A DNA stretch of 64,000 nt, taken from positions 73,229,021 to 73,293,020 of the forward strand of contig CANTUZ010000001.1 of the NCBI GenBank assembly GCA_947846985.1, in the 5' to 3' direction. Of the stretch, positions 24,001 to 31,000 are shown piece by piece. The notes beneath the pieces are model-generated. The model worked only from the letters and a program-made list of their open reading frames with translations, was not told where the DNA came from and did not search any database. How positions within the stretch are numbered: position 1 is the first letter of the stretch; the number at the start of each line of letters is the position of its first letter. A program made the position numbers and the translations under genes. Source of the stretch: Fratercula arctica (lineage: Eukaryota > Chordata > Aves > Charadriiformes > Alcidae).

Positions 24001-26909
24001 GGACAACATTATTAGTTTAATAATGCATGCTTAATTCAGCAACAGCATAAACATCAACAAAATTTAATCTCAGTGTCTCTCAGCTCAAGAAAGACTAACT
24101 ACAATTGACCTTAAAGATGGAAAAATGGAATGCGGGTTACATTTAACTAGCACTTTAAGCTGAATGGAAAATTACTAACATATCAGCAAACTAAGCAATT
24201 AAAGTATGCTGTCAGTCAAACCAAGTGGAGCAAAGAAATCAAGAACTGTATTATCAAAGGCATCTGTGTCGAATGCACAAAAATTATCTGGGACTTGCAT
24301 CACTAGCACAGGCAAAACAAACACCCACATGGGAAGGCCTCTCAACCCAAATGAAGCTCCTTTGTAAATAGTAAAGGAGAGTGCCTAAAATAAAAGACAG
24401 CTTAATCAAAATAAAGATATACCACCAAAGGTAGCAAGTACAGGGACAAAATAAGAACTTGTGAAAGATTAAGATGGATTTTGCAGAAGAAATTAGAGTC
24501 AGGTTCTTCAGTTACATAGAGAGAAAAAACAAGGACTGGGATATGACAGCAGTGAGCACAAGGTCAAGATACTCTATACGTAGGCCATCAAAGCCAACCT
24601 AATATTGCCTCAGCTTCCAGCAACAACTGTGCAGAACACAGGGGTAAATCTCTCATGAGCACAGAAAGAAATGAAAACTACTGGATCTGAATCAGGAGTT
24701 AAGCTAAATAGACTGAAGTTGGAAAGACAACCTAAAATCACAGCAATGTCGAAGTAATGAACTAGAAAATGAGACTGTAAGGCACGTAGCAAGGATTTTT
24801 ACTAAGTTTTACTGGAGAATGAAAACATGTCGATATTAAAGAAAAGAAAAAAAGACTTTTTGAATTACAGACTGTTTAGTCTGATTTCAGCTGTGTGTAA
24901 GGCTTTGGAATAAATGCACAATAAAATTTACTAGGTAGTTGACATTTAGGCTAAGAAAACGCAGCTTATCTCATCTATTACAGCACAACTGCTTACACAG
25001 GAAATCATTAGTTCAAATGGAAAATGCTGGTAAGTCCAAGAACTGGAAGATTTAGAACTTAAAGCTTTAATTAATGACCTTAAAACACACAAGCAAAAAA
25101 AGTACCCATTTTTTTAGCAAGCTGGGCACATCACGACTAGAACTAAAGTGCTACATGGAAAGAAAGAGATGAATCTGAGAACTACAGCACAGAAACATCA
25201 TCAAATCTAACAACAGAAACCACAAGTTTCACCAACTTGAAACTGAAGAGAGTTTCTACCAGAACATAAGGTCTCAGAGTTTGGAAATATGATATTAGTC
25301 AATCTCAGGCTGAAGTTCCACGCACATTTCTTAGACAACAATTCTGGCATAAAAACCTTCCTCTTCCCAACCCTCCCTGTCAAAACATGTTGTCAACCGT
25401 CCCATCAGTGTCTCTATTTTCATGCTATGTTGGTTTTTTTTTAAAAAAAATCCAAGCCAACAATTCTCCAATCTAAAAGAGCACACAGCTACACAAACAA
25501 CTGGGTCACCAGAAGACGAGATGTCACAAGAGGAGATGGAAGAGAGGGCGCGTTTACCTGGCTCAAGAAACCCTGCTACTGTTACCAATCTGCAGACTCA
25601 GAATAACAGCTGTTATAAGCAACTATTTTGATGCAGCTACAAATCAAAGAGTTGAACTTCTCAGAACACCAGCTACAGGTCATACCCAGCTCTCCCACAC
25701 CTCAGACTCACCTTTGCTGTTGACCAATTACTTAGTTATTAAAATAGTCTTATTTGAGTCTATTAACAGTCAGGATTCACAGTCTGACGGTGCAATGCAG
25801 TTATGCTATTTCTCACCCTCAAAAAACGAACTTAAACAGCATTAAAAACTCAAGTAGCATTGATTTTAAATGGATTAGATACTTGCTGCATTAACTTAAG
25901 CAAGTAGATAAGACTCCAAAGAGGCAGCAGTTGGTGACAGTATGGGAAACTAGAAATAGATCATGTAAAAACTGGCAGCAGACACTGAAACAACAACTGT
26001 CATAACTGAAAAAGCAGCGTGTAAAACTTTAGTAAGGACATTTTATGTGGCAGTGTAATAGAATTAACAGGATATAGATAATATATATTACAGGTTAATA
26101 AAGACCATGTTTATTACAAGGTGAAATAACATCAAACACACTATCTTCTGCAGATTTACAACCTTTCATACAAGCAGCACAATATTCTTGGCCGAAAGCT
26201 TTATCTTCATTTGGTGGAGCTCTCTTTAGTTGTTCGTTACACATACTGATTATTTCTTTACTTCTCTCCAACAAACAGAGCTTTGGATGGCTAAATGAAG
26301 ATGCTGAAAGGTACCTTTTTACGGGCCAGGAGAAAAGCCCTGAAAGGCCAAGATTTAAAAGTGATGGAGGGACAGCCACCGGCCCTATGAGAGGGACTCG
26401 CAAACGGCCCCCGGTGCCACCCCAGACACCCTGCAGGGAGGGGACGGCAGGACTCGGCCCTCTATCACACCCCAGCAGCCACAGGCCCCCCCCCCGCCCC
26501 GCCTTGTTCCCAGGCGAGCGGGCGGCCGCGGGTCAGACCGCACTCCCTCAGCCCAGAGGAGGGGCCGGGCCCGGCCCGGCGCCGGGTGCCAGCCCCGCTA
26601 GGGGCTCCTTCCCTCAGCGGCGCCGGTGGGCCCCGGCGGGAGAGGGACGGAGAGGCCCGCTCCTTCTCTCGCTCGCTCGCCCCCAGCCCCGCTGCTGAGG
26701 GGCACTGTCGCAGCCGCCGAGCTTCTCCCCGGGGGTCGGGCGCTGACCTGAAGTTGGACCAAGCGAAATTCAGCGCCGTCTGGAAGCGGCCGCCGCCCAG
26801 CTCCTCCTCGGGCAGGCCGGTCACGCTGCGCACCAGGGCGCGGACAGGCCCGCTCCTGCTCCTGCTCGAACCGGCTGCGGTGGCCGGGCGAGGCCAGCGG
26901 CGCCGCCAT
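2097..26909 (-). CDS. TUBGCP5: Gamma-tubulin complex component 5 (23 coding exons, spliced)
   Basis: GCP5 is a subunit of the gamma-tubulin ring complex, which nucleates microtubules at centrosomes and spindle poles. GCP-family proteins have an N-terminal GRIP1 region and a C-terminal GRIP2 region that binds gamma-tubulin. Every exon matches the human protein recalled from memory, and all 22 introns are GT..AG with consistent phases. Coding exons, 5' to 3': 26748-26909, 23866-23919, 23680-23788, 21608-21704, 20272-20351, 19644-19779, 18523-18640, 16940-17029, 16305-16398, 15816-16062, 15414-15616, 14561-14676, 12959-13227, 11779-11977, 10115-10303, 8984-9166, 8618-8702, 8394-8514, 7238-7416, 6384-6509, 5706-5794, 3123-3223, 2097-2143. 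The total is 3094 nt: one more than the 3093 nt needed for 1030 residues plus stop, owing to an extra base in exon 1 at 26846-26849. Human GCP5 has 1024 residues. The rest of the frame is open, so I take the gene to be functional and the extra base to be a likely sequence error. The start is the ATG at 26909-26907, with G at -3 and +4. Confidence 0.97.
3123..3223 (-). CDS. TUBGCP5: TUBGCP5 coding exon 22, residues 982-1015
   Basis: Reads MESIEKMESDFKNCHMFLVT and ends CRGSFPH. Acceptor TTGTAG, donor CACT|GTAAGT, phase 1. It is isolated by a 2.5-kb intron on one side and a 1-kb intron on the other. Confidence 0.95.
3302..3338 (-). repeat. CR1 LINE 3'-tail scrap
   Basis: The reading aatcacagaatgatactggt, preceded by a degenerate copy of the same motif, resembles the reverse complement of a CR1 3' end. 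It lies in TUBGCP5 intron 21, 80 bases from exon 22. Very short, so uncertain. Confidence 0.4.
4095..4826 (+). repeat. CR1 LINE fragment (3' end of ORF2 plus tail)
   Basis: 5'-truncated CR1 in intron 21, antisense to TUBGCP5. Translated pieces show ERDLGVLVDSRLN, ECSAQFWAPQPKKDVKVL and the LERRRLRDNLMALYSF block typical of the CR1 ORF2 C-terminus. It is broken by frameshifts near 4215 and 4600 and ends in the microsatellite-like tail attccattctattcta. It cannot encode a working protein. Confidence 0.92.
5706..5794 (-). CDS. TUBGCP5: TUBGCP5 coding exon 21, residues 953-981
   Basis: Reads VSFVKEAIMKVLNLVLMFAD and ends WQAGLGAW. Acceptor TTTTAG, donor AA|GTAAGT. Confidence 0.95.
6384..6509 (-). 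CDS. TUBGCP5: TUBGCP5 coding exon 20, residues 911-952
   Basis: Reads ILHSTGLEFQHQVEEAKDLD and then IHYRYLSTIHDRCLLREK, identical to human as recalled. Donor AAG|GTGGGT. Confidence 0.96.
7238..7416 (-). CDS. TUBGCP5: TUBGCP5 coding exon 19, residues 851-910
   Basis: The first half (CAAETPQVKEGTSLEQG) is a variable linker. The second, HRMFLLRVKLMHFVNSLHNY, is the highly conserved GRIP2 helix. Donor AGG|GTTTGT is weak; the phase-0 join to exon 20 fixes its position. Confidence 0.94.
8394..8514 (-). CDS. TUBGCP5: TUBGCP5 coding exon 18, residues 811-850
   Basis: Reads VPWPVDIVISLECQKIYNQV, then LLLLQIKWAKYSLD. The Y...W P....I motif with FLLLLQIK..K is characteristic of GRIP2. It lies 103 bases from exon 17. 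Confidence 0.96.
8618..8702 (-). CDS. TUBGCP5: TUBGCP5 coding exon 17, residues 782-810
   Basis: Reads LSISFESVDTAKKKLPVHTL and ends LTLSYK. Donor AAG|GTAGTG, phase 0. Confidence 0.94.
8984..9166 (-). CDS. TUBGCP5: TUBGCP5 coding exon 16, residues 721-781
   Basis: Contains LVEYLQAMRNFFLLEAGDTM and FDKIREKETWQN. The L..MRN.FL...GD motif is typical of the GCP C-terminal domain. Acceptor TTTAG, donor AG|GTAACA. Confidence 0.96.
10115..10303 (-). CDS. TUBGCP5: TUBGCP5 coding exon 15, residues 658-720
   Basis: Contains GGDVCVDRSSESVTCQTFEL and CLYPHIDKQYLECCGNLM, near-identical to human. This approaches the GRIP2 gamma-tubulin-binding half. Donor AG|GTAAGA. Confidence 0.96.
10680..10822. repeat. 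A-rich low-complexity tract in TUBGCP5 intron 14
   Basis: About 140 bases made almost only of A and C (aaac, aac and aaat units), with only two T-bearing patches. It accounts for the spurious F/V/C-rich minus-strand ORF across it. It may be an expanded simple repeat. Confidence 0.85.
11779..11977 (-). CDS. TUBGCP5: TUBGCP5 coding exon 14, residues 592-657
   Basis: Contains ERKSLYTLFLESVQSRLRHG and ends DDVHDPLLAINFA. Acceptor TTTAG, donor AG|GTAATG, phase 2. Confidence 0.96.
12533..12566. repeat. T8-A26 homopolymer in TUBGCP5 intron 13
   Basis: Eight T followed by 26 A. Length is likely polymorphic and error-prone in assembly. Confidence 0.9.
12959..13227 (-). CDS. TUBGCP5: TUBGCP5 coding exon 13, residues 502-591
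   Basis: Largest coding exon. VPVNHRDFWYATYTLYSVSE is followed by a serine-rich segment MSDNASASSGSDQ that is unchanged from human, then SFLKPVLKQIIMAGKSMQLL. The tail around SPQQAASR is diverged. Donor AGAG|GTGAGA. Confidence 0.96.
14561..14676 (-). CDS. TUBGCP5: TUBGCP5 coding exon 12, residues 464-501
   Basis: Reads VSLLFSLWVETVRPYLQTVD and then EWIVHGNLFD. The PYLQ..DEWI..G motif is typical of GCP N-terminal domains. Acceptor TTCAG, donor AG|GTAGGG. Confidence 0.95.
15414..15616 (-). CDS. TUBGCP5: TUBGCP5 coding exon 11, residues 396-463
   Basis: Contains LKVLHKVFSTGVAEVPPDTR and ASHLLNTLYKAILEYD, near-identical to human. Acceptor TTCCAG, donor ACG|GTAGGG, phase 0. Confidence 0.96.
15816..16062 (-). 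CDS. TUBGCP5: TUBGCP5 coding exon 10, residues 314-395
   Basis: Contains RSVLEQIAAYGQVVFRLQ and APFRTYQAFMWALYKYFISF, almost identical to human. Donor AAAG|GTACAG has A at +5 and is weak. The frame stays open past it for about 30 codons, so readthrough of this donor is conceivable. Confidence 0.95.
16305..16398 (-). CDS. TUBGCP5: TUBGCP5 coding exon 9, residues 282-313
   Basis: Reads LLSGVKKLFIFQLNDGKVAV and ends IIVTHLTH, in the GRIP1 region. Donor CAT|GTAAGT, phase 0. Confidence 0.95.
16940..17029 (-). CDS. TUBGCP5: TUBGCP5 coding exon 8, residues 252-281
   Basis: Contains SDPLYVPEERTLVTETQVIR. It leads into the GRIP1 region. Acceptor TAAG, donor TG|GTAAGA. Confidence 0.95.
18000..18029. 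repeat. Poly(T) run in TUBGCP5 intron 7
   Basis: Thirty consecutive T on the plus strand, A on the transcribed sense of TUBGCP5. No target-site duplication or SINE body was seen beside it. Confidence 0.9.
18523..18640 (-). CDS. TUBGCP5: TUBGCP5 coding exon 7, residues 213-251
   Basis: Contains SWLEQHVVPQYWTGRAP and SLHLHSNLAAVW, matching human. Acceptor CACAG, donor TG|GTAAGA, phase 2. Confidence 0.95.
19644..19779 (-). CDS. TUBGCP5: TUBGCP5 coding exon 6, residues 168-212
   Basis: Acidic, disordered-looking linker with the conserved PLSREDSGIQVDRTPLE. Donor AAAG|GTTAGA is weaker than usual at +3/+4. Confidence 0.94.
20272..20351 (-). CDS. TUBGCP5: TUBGCP5 coding exon 5, residues 141-167
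   Basis: Reads EFDWGKYLMEGEE and ends GVDTP. The FDWGKYLM core is conserved with human and the second half is diverged. Donor CCA|GTAAGT, phase 0. Confidence 0.93.
21608..21704 (-). CDS. TUBGCP5: TUBGCP5 coding exon 4, residues 109-140
   Basis: Reads HYSILSLLLCLSDSPSN, identical to human over that stretch. Acceptor AAAG, donor G|GTAAGT, phase 1. Confidence 0.95.
23680..23788 (-). CDS. TUBGCP5: TUBGCP5 coding exon 3, residues 72-108
   Basis: Contains the conserved core HSDLGKAASWKRLTEKFLN. Acceptor TTAG, donor AAAG|GTATGT, ends in phase 0. Confidence 0.94.
23866..23919 (-). CDS. TUBGCP5: TUBGCP5 coding exon 2, residues 54-71
   Basis: This 54-nt exon reads FHRFLDVNSHKVERTIEG across its junctions and is nearly identical to human. 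Acceptor ATAG, donor GG|GTAAGT. It is separated from exon 3 by only 77 bases. Confidence 0.93.
26748..26909 (-). CDS. TUBGCP5: TUBGCP5 coding exon 1, residues 1-53, with apparent 1-base frameshift
   Basis: The ATG at 26909 opens MAAPLASPGHRSRFEQEQER, which resembles the human N-terminus. One base too many at 26846-26849 then moves the frame. In the shifted frame the sequence continues VRALVRSVTGLPEEE and ends ALNFAWSNF before the donor AG|GTCAGC. The downstream frame has no ATG upstream, so a different start does not rescue it. Confidence 0.9.
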
Positions 26910-27023
26910 AGCCGCGGCGGCGGCCGATAAGGGGAGAGAAAGGAGCGGGGCTGGGGGGGAAGACGGGGGGGGGACACCTCCGGGAGGCGCCACAGAGCCT
27001 CCCCTCCCCGCCGCCGCCGCACC

Positions 27024-27033
27024 TCTCGCGAGA
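27024..27033. promoter_or_regulatory. TCTCGCGAGA palindrome (CGCG element), copy 1
   Basis: Perfect 10-bp palindrome about 115 bases upstream of the TUBGCP5 ATG. This motif is known from CpG-island promoters and is bound by BANP. Occupancy here is inferred from sequence only. Confidence 0.75.
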
Positions 27034-27046
27034 GTTCTCCGTGATT

Positions 27047-27056
27047 TCTCGCGAGA
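27047..27056. promoter_or_regulatory. TCTCGCGAGA palindrome (CGCG element), copy 2
   Basis: Second perfect copy, starting 23 bp after copy 1, about two helical turns. The short spacer is not itself duplicated. Confidence 0.75.
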
Positions 27057-27091
27057 GCCAGACTCCCGCCAGGGCGTCGGGGGTGTGCGCG

Positions 27092-27103
27092 TGCGCATGC
27101 GCG
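27092..27103. promoter_or_regulatory. NRF1-type palindrome
   Basis: TGCGCATGCGCG matches the NRF1 consensus YGCGCAYGCGCR. It lies beside a GC box and 36 bp from the CGCG palindromes, as is common in bidirectional CpG-island promoters. Confidence 0.7.
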
Positions 27104-27270
27104 GGGCGGGAGAGGGGCGGTCGCCTGACGGTGAGGTGGCGGTTGGAAGGGAGGGGGGGCGCTCGGCAGCACCGGGCGAGGGGGGCACCGGCTCTTCAGC
27201 CCCACTTCTGCAGCGTCTTCCTGTCACGAAAATGTCGCTTGTCGTCGGAAACAACCCTATAAAGGCATGA

Positions 27271-27417
27271 TCACCCGGGATGAGTGATTGGCTACCGTTA
27301 GCCATCCAGATAAGGGCCTGGGACTGGCTCTGCCTTGCAGAGTTTGTGTCCCCAGACCAAGATGCAATACCTGTCCTGATAGGAGGATCAGAAGCCGTTC
27401 GTTAGAATTGCGTTATT
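27271..27417. other. Short gap between TUBGCP5 promoter and CR1
   Basis: Contains gattggct (a CCAAT box on the minus strand, about 27287-27294). The preceding island end has ctataaag at about 27257-27264. No coding sequence recognised. Confidence 0.5.
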
Positions 27418-28055
27418 ATTGACCACGAGCTAGCAATGTGCCCTTGTGGCCAAGAAGGCCAGTGATCTCCTGGGGTGCGTTAAAAAGAGCGTGGACAGGA
27501 CGTCGAAGGAGGTCATCTTCCCCCTCTACTCTGCCCTGGTGAGGCTGCATCTGGAGTACTGTGTCCAGTTGTGGGCTCCCCAGTTCAAGAAGGACGGGGA
27601 ACTCCTGGAGAGAGTCCAGCAGAGGGCTACCAAGATGATCAAGGTGCTGGAGCACCTCTCTCATGAGGAAAGGCTGAGAGACCTGGCTCTGTTTAGCCTG
27701 GAGAAGAGAAGACAGTGGGGAGCTCATCAGTGCTTATAAATATCAAAAGGGCGAGTGTCAAGAGGATGGGGCCAGACACTTCTCAGTGGTACCCAGTGAC
27801 AGGACAAGGGGCAACAGGCACAAACTGGAACACAGGAAGTTCCATCTCAACATGAGGAAAAACTTCTTTACTGTGAGGGTGACAGAGCACTGGAACAGGC
27901 TGCCCAGAGAGGTTGTGGAGTCTCCTTCTCTGGAGATACTCAAAACTTGCCTGGATGTGGTCTTGTCCAATCTGCTTTAGGTGAACCTGCTTTGACCGGG
28001 GGGTGGGACTAAATGATCTCTGAAGGTCCCTTCTAACCGCCACCATTCTGTGATT
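27418..28055 (+). repeat. CR1 LINE fragment upstream of the TUBGCP5 promoter
   Basis: 5'-truncated CR1 with [20 protein letters not shown], then [15 protein letters not shown], followed after a frameshift by [20 protein letters not shown] and [11 protein letters not shown]. It ends caccattctgtgattt. It lies about 0.35 kb beyond the GC-rich promoter and in the opposite sense to TUBGCP5. Confidence 0.95.
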
Positions 28056-31000
28056 TCACAGGCCTTTAGATATCAGTGGTGGTGAATATTTCTCATAGCA
28101 CGTTTCTGTACTCTGATCGAATCCAGGAGAGAACACTCAGTGTTGTAATCTTTCCCAGATGACAACTTCAGTCTTCCTTTAACATACCTTTGGATATTCA
28201 GTTTGAATGTAGCAATATGCAGGGCTTTACTGTCTCCACCAAGGGAACGGCTTCCAAATATGGCTCCTCTAATAGGTAAGACATTCTTCACAATAAAAAG
28301 GATTAGCTTTTGGGTTGATTGCATATGCAAGAATATACCATTAAGTTTTTTATCAGTATTAGAATAACACAGAATTTTATCTCATCCTACCAGTTCAGTC
28401 AACTGTTGGTGTTTTTCCAAGGACTCTGCTACCCACGTCACACCAGCCACCCTGTGACTCTTTTCAGTCATACTGGTTTGGTACCTATAATTTAAGAGCC
28501 TGCATTTCAGTGTCTTGCTGGGACCACCCTGCACCAACAGGCCTGGCTGCCACCCAGCTCTTCTGAGGGAGCTGGTTCTGTTCCTCCCTGACCAAACCTC
28601 TGCTTCTACACAGCTGGGCAAACTGCCGTTAGTGCACATTTGGCACGCAGGACACGAGCGTGCATGTCAGGAGTGGAGGAAGAAACCAGTTTTGCCCTAG
28701 CTCCACGTCAAATGTTTGCCATTACAACACTGAGCAGCTTAAAATGATTTTGTGCCTCCATATGGCTTTATAGGGCAGCAAGGACAACAGCCTGGCCATG
28801 GACTTCCTTCTAGAAAGAAACTAATCAAATCAGTGGGAAATGTTATTATTGACCAATTCCTGCAACAGCCCCTGCTTTGCTGCAGTTATCATATCCTTCG
28901 TTGTTAGGCTTTGACTTGCTTGATGTCATCAACAAATATAGGACTGTAATCCGCCTGGACAAAATGTTATTATTCCTTTTCTCCATAAAACCATTTATAT
29001 TGGCACAATGAAAGGCGCAGCCAAAGGATTAGGAGGAGCGGTAGAAAGAAGGCCTCAGAAATGTCCTTTTAAAGTTAAAATATATATAATGTACCAACCT
29101 AATGTGAAGAATTATGCAAAAATATAGTAGTTCTTATAATTTAATAACAATAATAACATTGCAATTTTAATAAGTTATGGTGTATTAAGAAACACTAGTA
29201 TGTTTTTACCTCTGTAGGCTGACTCTTACCTTAGGGTTCAGATGCAGAACTGCAAGGAAATGATGGCCTCAGTGTGCCTGTGGGCAGGATGCTCAACGTG
29301 AGCATGAGCTCAGAGGTGCTCTGCTCCAGAGCTTTTCTTATAAAGCCTTAACTTACTAAACATTCAAAGGAAAAGTATAAAACTCTACTGGTGTTCCTAC
29401 ATCTTCTCTGACATTGTATGTGTTTCCTACTTAAGATTAGCAGCAGTCTTTTTACTCTTCAGTTGAGTTAGCCAAACAATGTTTTGAGCCATAATTTGTT
29501 TTCCTAGATGTTAACTAAGGGTCCACACAGTCAGTAGACACTGCAGCGGTATGTACAGTAGTGATTAATAGTTGGAATACTGTGAATGGCATTTAAACAA
29601 AATTATTAGATATTAAGGTTTCAAGTGTTCTTTATACAATGTGACTGTGGTTATCACTTAACTCCTATATATTTAAGCATAGCTGTGCTATCACTTCAGT
29701 CGCTGTTCAGAGGGGAAGTTCCAGGCTTTGCAGCACAGCAAGAGCATGCAGTGTTTCATCTGTGCCCTTCATGGCAGCCACCCATTTCAGCACCCCACCA
29801 GAAAAAAAAAAAGGGGGTATTTTTGCAGCAAGAAGGATTACAGATCTTAGCAGCTGCCTCATGACAAGCTGAGTACCATGAGACATGGGCTTTAATGACA
29901 GGGCTGTCTGAAAGGTTTCCTGCTTCCTGGCCGCCCCATGCAAGTCCATTTCCCCTCACACCACACCCTCAGCTGTGCTGTTTGTGGGGCAACACAGTGA
30001 ACTGTATCAGGGAATTCATCCAGGTGAAAAATAGTCTTGTTTCTGTTTTTCCAGGAGTTTTAACCCAGGTCAATTCACTGATCTATTCCCTTGGAGGCAT
30101 CAAGAAGTGAGGGAAGAACCCCATACCCTGAAGCCCCCAGGCAATGACAGCACACCCTCCGTGGCTGCTGAATCAGAAATCTGTGGCTGGTTTTCAAAAC
30201 AGGATACAAGGGCTGGGACAAATGTATAACATCTGTGCTGCCTCAGTCATAAAAGGCTTTAACACTACAAATTTTTTTTTTCTTTCCCTCATCATAAGCC
30301 CCATTTCTATTTTCCTTTTGCCAATTTACAGTAGCAAGGCTTGGTATTTGATTTCAGCTGGGGAACGAAGCACTGGGCAGGGAGAAGGCATGAAGACCCT
30401 GTCTAAAAGTAGACTTACATTACTTTTTTTAAAATAAGATTTAATGCTAGGAAGCTTAATAGTTTATATTCCTTGATTTCCATGTTGTAACCGTCACTTA
30501 CCACCCAGCTGTCCTTCTAGGTCACACTGCTATGAATTAGATGTATTTCAACTAAGATCTCCCATGCTCATAGGATTAGGTCATCTTTGGGAGTTGTGTT
30601 CCTCTCTATAATATCATATAAACAACTGTGTCCAGTCACATATTGGAGGAGGAATTGCAATGCATTGCTGAACCGCATGTCATTTAGAGAAACTTCTCTG
30701 AGCAGGCAATCTTTCCCCTGCTCCTCAACCCCAACTGATGAGCCAATTTGTCAAGCAGGATTCGAACGCAGGAGAAGGAACACATGAGTGGAATGCTGCA
30801 GTGGACCATTAGACAAGCCAGCTACGTGAGGTTCACGCTTCATGCATGAGACTTGTCAGGTCTCCCATCACGTTTATCAGTCACCTCTGTTACCAGCAGA
30901 GCATAGGATAAATTCCACAGGACTGATGAACAGTATATTTAAGATACTGTGTTTAAAGAAATGCCTAGGATTTAAAGATTTTTTTCATTTTCAGTGCATC

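Larger units (their letters stand above)
2144..26747 (-). other. TUBGCP5: Introns of TUBGCP5
   Basis: Twenty-two introns, 77 bp (intron 2, 23789-23865) to 2828 bp (intron 1, 23920-26747). Others over 900 bp: intron 3 21705-23679, 4 20352-21607, 6 18641-19643, 7 17030-18522, 12 13228-14560, 13 11978-12958, 14 10304-11778, 15 9167-10114, 18 7417-8393, 21 3224-5705, 22 2144-3122. I saw CR1 pieces in intron 21 and homopolymer or A-rich tracts in introns 7, 13 and 14. The rest is AT-rich sequence without recognisable genes; short ORFs inside it show no family resemblance. Confidence 0.85.
26390..27270. promoter_or_regulatory. TUBGCP5: CpG-island promoter of TUBGCP5
   Basis: Abrupt change from AT-rich intron to very GC- and CpG-rich DNA covering exon 1 and the upstream 360 bases. 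It holds GC boxes (ggggcgg near 27103-27109 and 27115-27120), two CGCG palindromes and an NRF1-type site. No TATA box is well placed for the minus strand, which fits a TATA-less housekeeping promoter. Transcription probably starts within about 26920-27020; that is an inference. Confidence 0.8.

Noticed and set aside
26095..26403. 102-codon minus-strand ORF in TUBGCP5 intron 1 with several cysteines
   Set aside because: No family recognised and no promoter or splice support. It reads somewhat protein-like, but its GC-rich end is just the CpG-island edge.
26598..27305. 235-codon minus-strand ORF across the TUBGCP5 promoter, beginning MANGSQSLIPGD
   Set aside because: It shares the frame of the true ATG but runs past the extra base into a meaningless frame. 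Its upstream half is promoter sequence, and its length is due to high GC and lack of stops.
30755..30840. Functional tRNA gene on the minus strand
   Set aside because: B box present, but the T-stem and acceptor stem do not pair. Treated as a SINE relic instead.
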